Position numbers and translations under genes: made by a program
Shown: piece after piece, positions 35,800 to 45,380 of the stretch
How the letters are laid out: each line of letters begins with the position of its first letter
Numbering within the stretch: position 1 is the stretch's first letter
The notes under the pieces: model-generated
Seen by the model: the letters and a program-made list of their open reading frames with translations, nothing else
Told to the model about the DNA's origin: nothing
Databases searched by the model: none
DNA from: Anthoceros angustus
Taxonomy: Eukaryota > Streptophyta > Anthocerotopsida > Anthocerotales > Anthocerotaceae
Length of the DNA: 64,000 nt
Reading direction: 5' to 3'
Assembly: GCA_010909165.1 (NCBI GenBank)
Contig: MU008178.1
Location: 694,369 to 758,368 of the forward strand

Positions 35800-36210
35800 A
35801 ATAGTATAACTACGGGCATAGCCGGCCTCACAGCCGTAAGCACCGAACGGGCGCTCACGGCTTTATGACCCTCCGTGATAAGCGGGCCGGTCGGCATGAT
35901 AAGCGGCCGGGTCCGGTGGCCTAACCTAATGACGATGATATATAATCTCACTGGCTTAGCCATACGGCTATATAAGCATGTGGATAGGGTGTGGTCTAGC
36001 TTTCGGCCGTGTTCCTTGTGCAGGGTGTGCTCTAGCTTGTGGGCGTGTTTTTTTGCAGATGGTCACTCGCCATGATGGAGTGTGTTCTTTTTGAGTTGTG
36101 TTCTTTCATGACATAAGTCTCCTCATGATAGAGTGTAGGTTAATGTCTTTTTGGTGTTGAGTTTTAAGGATTATTTTTTTCTTATTTTTAGCCTGATTTT
36201 TCATTAATAT
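35800..36210. other. Upstream side of the Harbinger transposase
   Basis: No coding region is seen. It includes short repeats such as GATAAGCGG and GTGTGGTCTAGCTT / GTGTGCTCTAGCTT, and probably holds the left part of the PIF/Harbinger element, but a terminal inverted repeat could not be identified with confidence. Confidence 0.35.
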
Positions 36211-36214
36211 CATT

Positions 36215-37345
36215 ATGAGTACATTTGCATATTTATGTCTTCAATTATTACTACAAGCTCATGATTCTATTCCTCCTACTCATGATGAGGATGACAATTT
36301 GATGTTATACTCCATGTTTATAGCTGTAATGGTCACATTGCTTGCGGCTGGAAGTGAAGAGGAGATCATTCGGAAGCGAAGAAGAGTATGGTGGAAATTT
36401 CCTCGTCAAATCACACTATGGCGGGATGTACACATGAGGGCTTGGCAAATTGAAGGGGATGAGGTACGGGATGCTCAATGGCGTTTTGCTTACAGGATGT
36501 CGTACTCTAACTTCATGGCTTTAGTTGACCTTTTCAAGCCATACATTGTGCGTGCTGGGTTTAGAGAACCTCTGGAGTTGCACCATGCTATTGCCATAGT
36601 TTTGCATCGGCTTGCTAGAGGCCTTCCTCCTCATATTGTTGCTGACATGTATGGAGTTGGTGCATCTACCGTGGTTCAATATACCTTGTTGGTTACGGAG
36701 GTTTTAAGCAATCATGAGAAGTTGTTTTCCAAATTTATTTCTTGGCCTTCTGCAGCTCGCCAACAGGATATATCGGCAAGATTTATGGAACTCACAGGTT
36801 TACCCAATATGGTTGGAGCTGTTGATGGGTCACATATTAAACTAGCTGCACAACCAAATAAACAGGACAATCCTGTGGCTTATTGGTGTCGCCATGATAT
36901 TCATTCTGTTGTTCTGCAAGGAATCTGTGATGCTGACAAGTTATTCCTAGATGTTTCTTGCACACATCCTGGTGGAGTACATGATGCAACTATATTGAGA
37001 GAGAGCAGTATATGGCAAAGGATGGTTCAGGGTCAAAGTTTAATAGAGCCATCCTTGGAGGTTTCTGGGACAACAATCACTCCTTATATTGTGGGGGACA
37101 GTGCGTACCCTTTGATGCCTTTTTTGATTAAAGCATTTCATGCAGTGGGAGGTGACAATGAGAAAGCCAAGTTCAACAAGAGCATGCATCGGGGACGTGT
37201 GAAAATAGAGAACGCATTTGCTCTATTGAAGAACAAATGGCGCATACTAAAGAACTTAAATGTGAGGTTGAAATATGCACCTCAAGTTGTCATAGCTTGT
37301 TGTGCACTTCATAATTATTGCATTATGATTGGAGGCCCAACCTAG
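36215..37345 (+). CDS. PIF/Harbinger transposase (DDE_Tnp_4)
   Basis: Uninterrupted 376-residue protein of the PIF/Harbinger superfamily, a nuclease that cuts and pastes DNA, usually at a 3-bp target. The catalytic triad can be placed: Asp in MVGAVDGSHIKL, Asp in PYIVGDSAYPLMPF and Glu in RVKIENAFALLKNKWRIL. The helix-turn-helix-like LHRLARGLPPHIVADMYGVG precedes it, and HPGGVHDATILRESS and CCALHNYC are family blocks. The length is near the family norm. It sits inside the dead Copia element and faces a Myb/SANT-like partner gene, the two-gene layout typical of active Harbingers. No stop or frameshift is seen, suggesting a young insertion. Confidence 0.9.
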   Translation: MSTFAYLCLQLLLQAHDSIPPTHDEDDNLMLYSMFIAVMVTLLAAGSEEEIIRKRRRVWWKFPRQITLWRDVHMRAWQIEGDEVRDAQWRFAYRMSYSNFMALVDLFKPYIVRAGFREPLELHHAIAIVLHRLARGLPPHIVADMYGVGASTVVQYTLLVTEVLSNHEKLFSKFISWPSAARQQDISARFMELTGLPNMVGAVDGSHIKLAAQPNKQDNPVAYWCRHDIHSVVLQGICDADKLFLDVSCTHPGGVHDATILRESSIWQRMVQGQSLIEPSLEVSGTTITPYIVGDSAYPLMPFLIKAFHAVGGDNEKAKFNKSMHRGRVKIENAFALLKNKWRILKNLNVRLKYAPQVVIACCALHNYCIMIGGPT

Positions 37346-37676
37346 TGATGTTGAGGACGACCCGTTTCCTTTACATGGCCTCCATAATAGGAATATGTGG
37401 GATGATATATCTGTTAGGCAGATGCATAGTGAGGCGAAAATAAGGAGGAAGCCTTATTTCAAGGCTGGAAAAATTCCCGCATGGGAAGCCGCATAATTTT
37501 GAGGAGTACAGTGTGTAAAACAAATCTACACAACAAAAACATAGAATCGTTTAACTCGCTCGTCCACATTCGATGCCTTTTCTTTGGGCCTTTCCTAAAA
37601 CCACGGCTATGTGTAGTTGGTTCTCCAAGCGCATCATTGTTCTTCATATCATGCTCTAATAGAAGTGTTTGCATCT

Positions 37677-38958
37677 TCACGAGTTTTCCATTTTGGCAGC
37701 CTCAATTGCTGACAGGCACTGAGCAAAAGCTGCTAACCCAGCAACGATGTCCTTGCCCAATCCAGCAGAAGACCTCCGGCGCTTCACTTTTCTACGTTGT
37801 ATACCCTCTTGAGCTTGTTGGTCACTATCGCTGTCGCAAGTTGAGGATGCAGGCTCCGGTATGGCCCCATGGCCATGTGCTCCTGCACTGTTCAACGTAA
37901 GAAAAGAAGACCACACACAAGACTGCACTAGGTTAGCAATCTCCACTTACAACAAAGGCCTACCGAACCACACAAAAAGGACTCATCTCAGTTTGGCAGA
38001 CACACATCAAAGAGACCAAGTTGGCAGCGAGACAAGCACCTCAAGTTAGGCAGGCACTCAAAATTGGCAGCCACCTCAAGTTAGGCAGGCACACCAAAAT
38101 TGGCAGCCACCTCAAGTTAGGCAGACACTCGGAATTGGCAGGCACATAAGATTGTGCAGAGCACATATGCTTGGAGGAGTGACAAGCACTCAAAATTGGC
38201 AGCCACCTCAAGTTAGGCAGGCACACACACTCAGAATTGGTAGGCACATAAGATTGTGGAGAGCACATATGCTTGGAGGCGTGACAGCATGGCTGGCACC
38301 TCTGCCAGGCATAAAAACTTTGCATCGCATGTAAGCCTGCTACCTAGAGCCGTGGAATCGGTGGAGGTGCTCTGCTTGCACCCACACCATCCACAAGTGT
38401 GCCATCTAGTGTCGTGTCTGCGTCATGCTCCATCTTGGGCTTGGTTTGTGAAGTGCAGTCGAAGGTGGCTTTACCCGGATCCTGTGCGTTTGGAATTCCA
38501 GCGAACTTGGGATTGCCCTCACAAAGGGCAGCCATCGCCTCGTAGTGCACCCAGGTAGAGTTCACTTGGCCTGAGCTTGTCTTGGACTCCTTCTCCTTCC
38601 TGTATTTTTTCTTCAAATTCTCCAGCTTTTGCTTACACTTTTTTGCCGTCAAGCCAGCAATCTTGCACGAGCTACTCACATCTTTAGAGATTTGTGTCCA
38701 ATGTCTAGTTGCCAGGTTGCCGCGCTTGAGGTGGACCACTTGCATCTCGATATATGCCTCGATTAAAGTCGCAGTTGCTTCTTGATCCAAGTGATGACCT
38801 CCGAACGTTTTCTCGTGCATATTCCCTAGCACTCCCGCAAAGACATCATCATCCGAATCTTGCTCCATATTTTCACCGTGGCGACCCCGAGTACTTGTAT
38901 TGGTGAAGATATGCACGGCTTCCTCCATGTTCAGAGAGGCCATGCAGCACCAAGGCAA
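37677..38958 (-). CDS. Harbinger accessory protein, Myb/SANT-like
   Basis: Partner protein of PIF/Harbinger transposases, which in characterised systems binds DNA and brings the transposase into the nucleus. Two exons (minus): 38958-38388 and 37882-37677, joined GT-AG in phase 1, giving 258 residues. The trihelix/SANT core has TRHWTQISKDVS, CKIAGLTAKKCKQKLENLKK and KYRKEKESK. The C-terminal exon has a basic RRKVKRRRSS stretch (possible nuclear signal) and a GLAAFAQCLSAIEAAKM helix. The intron contains tandem repeats. It converges on the transposase gene. Met at 38928 is an alternative start. Confidence 0.75.
38040..38290. repeat. Tandem repeats in the Harbinger accessory-gene intron
   Basis: CAAGTTAGGCAGGCACAC, AAATTGGCAGCCACCT and ATAAGATTGTG.AGAGCACAT-type units recur two to four times, including a longer 110-bp duplicate (38136-38170 versus 38245-38280). 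Confidence 0.75.
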
Positions 38959-39094
38959 GGCAAGGCCTTGTCCGCAGCAACCACAGCAATTCGGGCGGGC
39001 TAGGTAATGACGAGATTACCAGGACTTAGGAATCCCGGGCGGTTGCAAAGGAACCAGGGTTTGCAACCCTACAAATAAAGGGCCTTTTTTTGGC

Positions 39095-39400
39095 TCATTG
39101 CGACTTGGAAGGCACCGTGAGGGACTCTTGGCGGAAAAGAAGGCCAAAATAAGGTATTCTTCTTTCGGAGTGAATCACAACAACGCCTGCTCACTTTGTC
39201 GTCTTTGATGTGAAAGGCCCATGAGAGCTGCGCAATGGGGGAGATCCGACTTGACTGCCCCACTGAGCACATGGAATCGGATATCCTGACCAAGAGCCTA
39301 CCTCACGATAAGCATGTATTTTGTACAACGCTTTTAGGGCTATAGGCACCACCTAGTCATGTTCAGCTAACATCTTGAGATATCTAGCTTGAGGGGGGAG
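39095..39400 (+). pseudogene. Copia C-terminal tail with inverted piece
   Basis: Plus strand 39240-39330 reads GEIRLDCPTEHMESDILTKS then LPHDKHV, the end of Copia polyproteins. Just before it (about 39190-39225) the minus strand reads AFHIKDDKV, an inverted copy of the sequence at 35738-35765. The purine tract GAGGGGGGAG at 39391-39400 ends the interior. Confidence 0.7.
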
Positions 39401-39555
39401 TATAAGAATAGGCTATCACCTACATATACAAGATACCTACTCCAAGGGACACATCCCTTCCCATACGGGTATTTAAGCCCCTAAAGTAAAATCCTAATTT
39501 ACCTTTTGTCTTTCCTCACGCATTCTTTGTCCCAGCCTCTGGCACCACTTTAATA
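39401..39555 (+). repeat. Right LTR (155 bp)
   Basis: Matches the left LTR (AGGCTAT, ATATACAAGATACC, CTCCAAGGGACACATCCCTT, TTTCCTCACGCATTC, CCACTTTAATA) with several substitutions and a single copy of the 52-bp unit. Confidence 0.85.
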
Positions 39556-39599
39556 CCACACTTGGACGAGGATATCATGAAGGCACTCATCAAGGTAGG

Positions 39600-40515
39600 C
39601 CGCCTCGTACTAAGCGTGTTTTGATCCTAGTATCACATAACCAAAGCAAACAAATCGGTAAATGTGCACTGGGTTTATGATCCTCCTCTTTCCTGCAAAC
39701 ACACTGCAAAAACTTCAAATCTTCTTCAAGTGGAGAATCTGGTCACTAAGAGGTCTGCAAGCATGTCAGCTCCAGGACCATCTGAGCCAGGGAACACAGG
39801 ATCTCGAAGGGGCAAACGGCGGGAATGGAGCCCAAGACCTTAACATGTTTGTGTTTCTTTGGTCTATGCGAACCTTGAATATATGTGCTAGGCCGTCTGC
39901 TTCCAACAGGGCATCCAAGTCCGGAACTTCCTCAACTCCTGACCAGCAGGGCTTGACACAACAAGCCTTAGGGCAGGGCTTATGGGGGCAACGAAGGAAG
40001 GCCGACCGTGAAAACCTGCGTGGAACGAGCAAACCTTGCTCACCAATTTAGAACCGCCACTAAAACCCATATTGCGGAACTAAAGAGGGTGACCAAGAAT
40101 ATTGTATGTAAACCGGTGAAGGAGATCGAGCAACATACTTACCTGGGCGGGGCCCATCGGTAATCATGAAGGCCGATGACCTGGGGTCATCCCCCCATTG
40201 CACTACGGTCGGGGTGGCCTCACTATCTACTTACGGGTGGAATAGACGTCATAATTTGTGGCAGCGGGCTCGCGTACGCGCGGCCCCTACCCAACCAAAA
40301 GCAAAGTCGGATCCCACACGCGACTCCTGTGTGCCTCCTGTCCCATGCTATCGCAAGCCATCCGTTGCACCATGGAGTTCCCTAAAGTCCTAGAGATAGC
40401 GAGTTCTACTCTCGCAACGCCCGTTCGGCATATCGAAAGTTGTGATACTTTATGCCGAGAATCGTGATACGTTTGAAGGGAATGGCACATCCGAATCAAT
40501 TCTTTTTCTTCCGAA
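39600..40515. other. No supported gene; inverted copy of P450-flank block
   Basis: At about 39893-39916 the minus strand carries GATGCCCTGTTGGAAGCAGA, the same block found at 23056 and 41198 on the plus strand. Otherwise no coding region or repeat structure was recognised. Confidence 0.45.
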
Positions 40516-40519
40516 GTAG

Positions 40520-40940
40520 GGAAGGTTTTGGAGATCGGATTCGGTGAGCAACCTCTCTGTCCCTACCACCTCGGCCAGCTCCTGGTACACACCCTCTGTA
40601 CAGCCTGGATATTTTGGAGGAGCTCTGATAATCCTCAGTCCACTGTCATGCCAGATATCTCCGTGCCAGCATTGATCTTGTCGTGCACGGCACCATGCGC
40701 AAACGGTGTGCAGGGTGCACAGTGTAGAATGGTGTGAAACAGCCTGGAGGTAAGCTTACTACGAGGAGGCCTACCCTGGTCAGTGCCTTCATGACAACCT
40801 CGTCCAAATGTGGTCCACCTTCTTCTCCAGGGAGGGAGAGCAGGATATCCAAGTAGTTCCTGGCTTCTTTATTATTTCTGGTGTGCCTATGTTCCTCGAT
40901 CACTGGTGTCAGGAAGGAGTCAAATCGCTGGTGACCTCCG
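40520..40940 (-). pseudogene. P450 pseudogene, exons 3-4 fragment
   Basis: The minus strand encodes HQRFDSFLTPVIEEHRHTRN, then KEARNYLDILLSLPGEEGG and HLDEVVMKALTR up to a GTAGGC donor at 40775, equivalent to exon 3 of the intact P450. Exon 4 then starts as DKINAGTEISGMTV; the acceptor AG has become AC, an in-frame stop follows, and the copy ends near 40520. The copy therefore lacks the haem loop. Confidence 0.85.
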
Positions 40941-41602
40941 GCCGGCCTCGGCAACTTGGAGTGCAAGCATTGTCCGCTTCCGTTCGGTCCTGTAATGTAC
41001 TACAATGCAACTGACTGTTTGTATTTTTCGTTACACTGTTCAAGTGGATCGTCGGAACGCTGCTGATCCCTTGCCGTGCCGCGTCAACAGGTTGATGAGG
41101 GCCTACATCACCATATGTGCGAATAGTTTCTCTAGGTAGTATGTACTTGGGCTTTGGGAAATTCCCGTTTTTCCCCGTATTCATCTCAAGTATCTGGATG
41201 CCCTGTTGGAAGCAGACGGACTGGTGTCCATTTGGTCGGCTTATTTTTGCAGACCCCGGTAGAAAAAGCATCCAGGAAAAGCTGCTCGGAGGACAGGCTC
41301 GTATGTAAGTCACAACTGGAGGTCTGCCGGTTGGATTATTGTTGTCAAAGACAAAGTGTATGCTGCGCATCTTCTATCATCAATGGCTTACATGACAGGG
41401 AGGGTGAAGCTTCCAGAACAGTGGACCTCTTCAAAGAATGTGCCCAAGCTGGCCACGTCAGTTGCTCCAGGGGTGCCTATGTTCGCCATCAGGATTTATC
41501 CTCAACATGTCGTTGTCTATGGCCAGTAAACTACATAGCTGCGAGAACTGCCATCATCTGCTGTCCATTCTGACTCCCTTCACAGATTTCGTCAACTGCT
41601 CC

Positions 41603-42769
41603 TCATGACTTCCTCATAAAGGTGGGGAGGAAGACGAGGCACAGGAACAGCCAGGAGCGGCCAGGCGCGAGGTAGCTTATGCCGAACTTCTCCTCCATAT
41701 CCAATTTATGGGTTGCCTGACCTTGTGGCAAGGTCCAATCGCAGCTATTCACCAGCCTCGCCAGAGAGCAATGCACCGTAGCAAGCCCCAGGTGCGTTCC
41801 AGGGCAAGCTCGTAGGAGCCAAAAAGGAGCAGCTGTACGTGCTGGCCTCGCACGTCGATGTCGCTGCTGAGGAATCTGTCCGGCTGAAACTCCAGCAGAT
41901 TCTCCCACACGTTGGGGTGGCGGGTGATACTCCACACGTTCGCGAAGGCGGTGGTCTCGGCAGGGGTATGGAAGCCTGCCCCCTCGGAAGCCTCGGTGCT
42001 TGCATGTGGAACCAGTAACAGCACGGCTGGATGATGCCGGATTGTTTCTTTTACCACGGCCGGAAGTGGGGAAGGTTTGGGTGCTTAGATTCTGTGACCA
42101 ATATCTCTTTTCCTACTACAGTCGGCCCCCCCTAATTGGGAATTCTATAAATGGGATTCCTCTCTAAATGGGACCTCCCATCCTACTCCCTTTAGTTTAC
42201 AATGTAATAAATGGGACTTTTCCCTAAATGATAATTGGGACCTTTTGAAACATACATTCATGTTAATTTCACCTCCCTAAATGGGATTTCTAATTTTTTT
42301 CCTAAAAAAATTTAAAAAAAGAAAGAAAAAAGAATCTATTATTTGAGAGCACAATAGACTTTTAGGTGTGATTGAAGACTCTTAAGCTAAGCTTTTTCCT
42401 TTATGATAGATAGAGGTTTTTTGATGCAGCTTAGAGAGAGTGCTAGCTTTCAAACAACTATATAAAGAACTGTTAAAAGTTATTTTTAGTGAAACCTATC
42501 AATCCAAATTTAAATTTTCTTTTTTTGGGTATTTTTTGATTTTTTTAAGTTTATAACATTTTTATTATTTTTAAATAGGGAAAATACAATCGGGACACTT
42601 CCCTTAATGGGACCTCTAAAGGCACTCCGAACCAGTCCCAATTAGGGGGGGTGGACTGTACCTCGTCCAGCTCCTGGTAACACCCTCTGTACAGCGTGGG
42701 ATTTCGCAGCTCTAATAGGCCCCGCTCCACGGTGGTGTTAGATATGTCCTTGCCAGTAATGGTCATGTC
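41603..42769 (-). pseudogene. P450 exon-4 pseudogene split by a TIR element
   Basis: Exon 4 begins at 42769 with DMTITGKDISNTTVERGLLE and runs to QELDEV (42659). After the 540-bp insertion it continues from 42118 as VGKEILVTES. Later parts include PHASTEASEGAGF, NVWSITRHPNVWEN, EFQPDRFLSSDID and, after a 5-base loss inside the haem loop, RACPGTHLG and LDMEEKFG. The haem-loop frameshift and others make it non-functional. Its 3' flank matches that of the intact P450. Confidence 0.88.
42119..42658. mobile_element. 540-bp Tc1/mariner-like non-autonomous TIR element
   Basis: The left end is CAGTCGGCCCCCCCTAATTG. The right end, complemented, is CAGTCCACCCCCCCTAATTG; 21 of the first 23 bases agree. 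The flanking target duplication is TA (42117-42118 and 42659-42660). CAGT termini and a TA target suggest a Tc1/mariner, pogo/Tigger-type element. The interior is AT-rich with CTAAATGGGAC repeats and no coding capacity. Removing it with one TA restores DEVVGKE in the P450. Confidence 0.8.
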
Positions 42770-42886
42770 CTGGAAGCCATGCAGAGCTGGCTTTCCAGCT
42801 TCCTCTGTGTAGAATGTACTTGTCCCTAGCCGTTTTCACTACTGCAGCAAGGAGGCTAGGTAAAAAATTGACACAGGAAGGTGGAG

Positions 42887-44588
42887 TCACACACTGTATC
42901 CTGGATTCACCAGCTGCTGGATGTCCTGGTAGCTCTCAAGCTCAGCAACATCCTCACAACTCCCAAGAAACAGAGGCAGCCTCTGGTGAAGCTTTTCCGG
43001 CTCAATGTTGAGGATTCGCCTCTTTCCATCAGATCCTCTTCCGCCAGCTTGTTCAGTAAGAAAACTCAAGGGATTGGCTTCATACACCAGCCGAAGATGG
43101 CTCCGGGGGTTCATGGCGATCCCCCCGTACAACAGCGTTCGATGCAAGTCGGCGACCAAAGAACATATGTAGCGTGCAGAATACTTCTTGGGGTTCTGCC
43201 CTTTCCCCTGCCGGATGTCATCGATGTACTGCTGCAGGCCTTTGGGCCAGTCGAAGTACCTGGCGTCGTTGACAGAGTATATTTGACCTGCACAGGCCAA
43301 TCCGGATTCAGACTTTCACGTGAACATTCTGAGAGGGCTTTCTCCAGACGATGGTAGTAGACTCACCTCTTTTTGGCACGCTGATGTTCGGGTGTGTAAG
43401 GACAAAGTCTCCGAAAGCTGGATCCAAGGTAAACCCACAGGCTCCAGAGCCTACCGAGATGAGCAGCATGGTGGCGGAAGAGTACAAGGCATAACCAGCA
43501 GCCACAAGGTTCTCCCCTCTCTGCAGCACGTTGGCAGCTGCCCTCTGGTCCACAGGGAGCGAAACAGACTCTTCCAGACACCTGTAGATGCCGAAGATTG
43601 TGCCTGTTGGGATGGAAGCATCTATGTTGCGGGATCCATCCAGAGGGTCGAAAACCACCACATAGGGCCTGTTGTCCCCGAACCATGCTGCCAAGTCCTC
43701 TTCCTCTGAAGCTATTGCCGCCACCTTGCCTGAACTTCTGAGGGCTGCCTTCAGAATATCATTCTGCATTGCCAACATGGACCCAGTACGTCAGCTGTTG
43801 TAGTCATCCAGGCTTCGAGCTTGTGGGTAGCCTCCACCTGCAGCAACGAGAGGTGCTTCTCAGATCTCCCACACAAGCTTTGAGGATCTCCCATGACAGC
43901 CTGAATGGAGACTGGGTAATGCAAGTGACATGAAGCAATGACTGCAGCCTACATTACAAAAAGTCGAATAAAGTCTGACGAACCATTAGGGTTACAGCAT
44001 CTCAGCGCAGTTGCCCACGACATCAATCAAGCACGTGAAAGCTAATGCTCAACTCGGTGAAAGAATCTGGATTGCAATAGTAGCCACATCGGAACAGAGG
44101 GAATCACTTACCGACACAATGTCGAGGGGCTTGGGAGCATCTCTGCCAGCTGCAACCGATCCCACAGCATCGGGCACCACAGGAATGTTTGCTGGAGAGG
44201 CGAGGAGGGCAGCAATGCGCTTGCAGGCGCTGGCAACCTGCTCCAGTACGATCTTCAGCTCGTCGTCTACACTCTTCTGCTGCTCAAGATAGCTGAGCAG
44301 AGTTGCAGGGGAGGCCATAACTTCCTCAGTTTCTGTTACTGGTACTACTCCGGGCGGTGCAGCCATATATGGAGGAACCGATGCTGAAGCCAAGGACTCA
44401 GGTGGGGCTTGAGTGGCCAACGAGGCGCGAGGGAGTGAGCAAGAAAATGGCCAGTAGAACGCTGCCGTGCGGGGTGCGGTTGGCACGGCAAGGGAGTTAG
44501 GTGATAAAGCACGGCACCCAACGTGGCCACCAAGGGAATGCATGAGGAGACTGCTGGACATCCCTTCTATGCCAACAATCGGTGACAA
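42887..44588 (-). CDS. Chloroplast fructose-1,6-bisphosphatase, redox-insensitive type (cpFBPII)
   Basis: Hydrolyses fructose 1,6-bisphosphate to fructose 6-phosphate in the plastid. Three exons (minus): 44588-44112, 43763-43367, 43287-42887, GT-AG and in phase, giving 424 residues. The first 70-90 residues are Ser/Ala/Pro-rich without acidic clusters, like a transit peptide. The core starts at LLSYLEQQKSVDDEL. The active-site and metal-binding block is FDPLDGSRNIDASIPTGTIF; the substrate part includes ARYICSLVADLHRTLLYGG. No cysteine-bearing regulatory insertion is present between the N-terminal core and the DPLDG block, which points to the cpFBPII group rather than the thioredoxin-regulated enzyme. 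It diverges from the next gene with 792 bp between start codons. Met at 44561 is an alternative start. Confidence 0.9.
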
Positions 44589-45380
44589 ATTCCCAAGAAG
44601 CTTGCGGTTGGCAGGAATGCTTCCAGCCCGCCTTCACGACCACCCAGAATCTGCGAAGCCAGGACCCAATGTCTGCGATGCGCGGAATGTCTACTTGGAC
44701 TGGTGGATGACCAATTTGGACGCCGTGTCGATGCCCAGTCAGATTAGGATATTTGAATTGAATTTCAGATATTTCGCCGGTCGGGAAGAGCCCAGCAGCG
44801 TACAAGGATGCAGTCTGGGTAGCACCTTTATCAGCCATGATCCAGCATCCAGCGGGATGCCGTGCCTTCAGACAAGTTTTAATCCCCGGTCAAGTACATG
44901 TGTCCGCCAGGTGGCGCTGCCCCTCGTGGTGGCGTGACCTTGGGCACTACCTTGGAGAGACTGCCACCCGCGAATGGGAAGGCAGGCTGATTCCAAACTC
45001 CATCCGAGTCCGTTCTGTCCTGTCCTGGTTCAACGATGAGGTGGACAGTGAGGCTAATCGTGGAATCTCATCGTCCTTACCTCTTCTCATTTTGCATGTG
45101 GGCAGCGACCCCCGTTTGACCCAATAGTGTCTAGGCACTGTAAGCCAACCACATAATCCGAACGGTAATGCTGCTCATTTCCTCGCAGTTCTCTCTAGGC
45201 GTCTACTGGACGGGTGACTTGGGCTCCATACCAGTTCAACTTGAGGACGCCCTGCAAGCAGTCGATGCTTTCCTGCTCTTGAGGGGTGATCCAGTAGGAG
45301 CGGAACCCATTCCTCTGCCTGCCATTGTGTGGCGTTTAGAGATCGTCTCTGATTGGAGCTAACCTGCCTGTGCTGCAAGG
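44589..45380. promoter_or_regulatory. Shared divergent promoter region
   Basis: These 792 bp separate the start codons of the FBPase (minus) and the Rossmann-fold gene (plus). No gene is recognised within it. By position it must contain both promoters and 5' leaders. I could not pick TATA boxes with confidence. Confidence 0.5.

Larger units (their letters stand above)
26925..39555 (+). mobile_element. Copia-type LTR retrotransposon with nested insertions
   Basis: Bounded by LTRs at 26925-27182 and 39401-39555, flanked by the 5-bp target duplication CCACA (26920-26924 and 39556-39560). The left LTR is followed directly by TGGTATCAGAAC, a primer binding site for initiator Met-tRNA. The right LTR is preceded by the purine tract GAGGGGGGAG. 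LTR ends are TATTA/TATAA and TAATA rather than TG...CA. Pol fragments in order are protease, GAG-pre-integrase, integrase C-terminus, the first part of reverse transcriptase and RNase H, which is Copia order. The element is far longer than a typical 5 kb Copia because other sequences entered it. It cannot be autonomous. Confidence 0.85.
26730..39594 (+). pseudogene. P450 exon-3 fragment split by an LTR element
   Basis: The plus strand from 26730 encodes GDVIPYLGFLDRI, then after a one-base loss KYEKRMRRLHQ and AVLEEH, matching exon 3 of the neighbouring intact P450. It stops at GGACCACA (26924). The frame resumes at 39556 as CCACACTTGGACGAGG, encoding PHLDEDIMKALIK, and ends at 39594 at a GTAGGC donor, just where exon 3 of the intact gene ends. 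The 12.6 kb between is the LTR element. Exons 1, 2 and 4 are absent, so this was already a fragment or lost them. It lies head to head with the intact gene. Confidence 0.85.
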
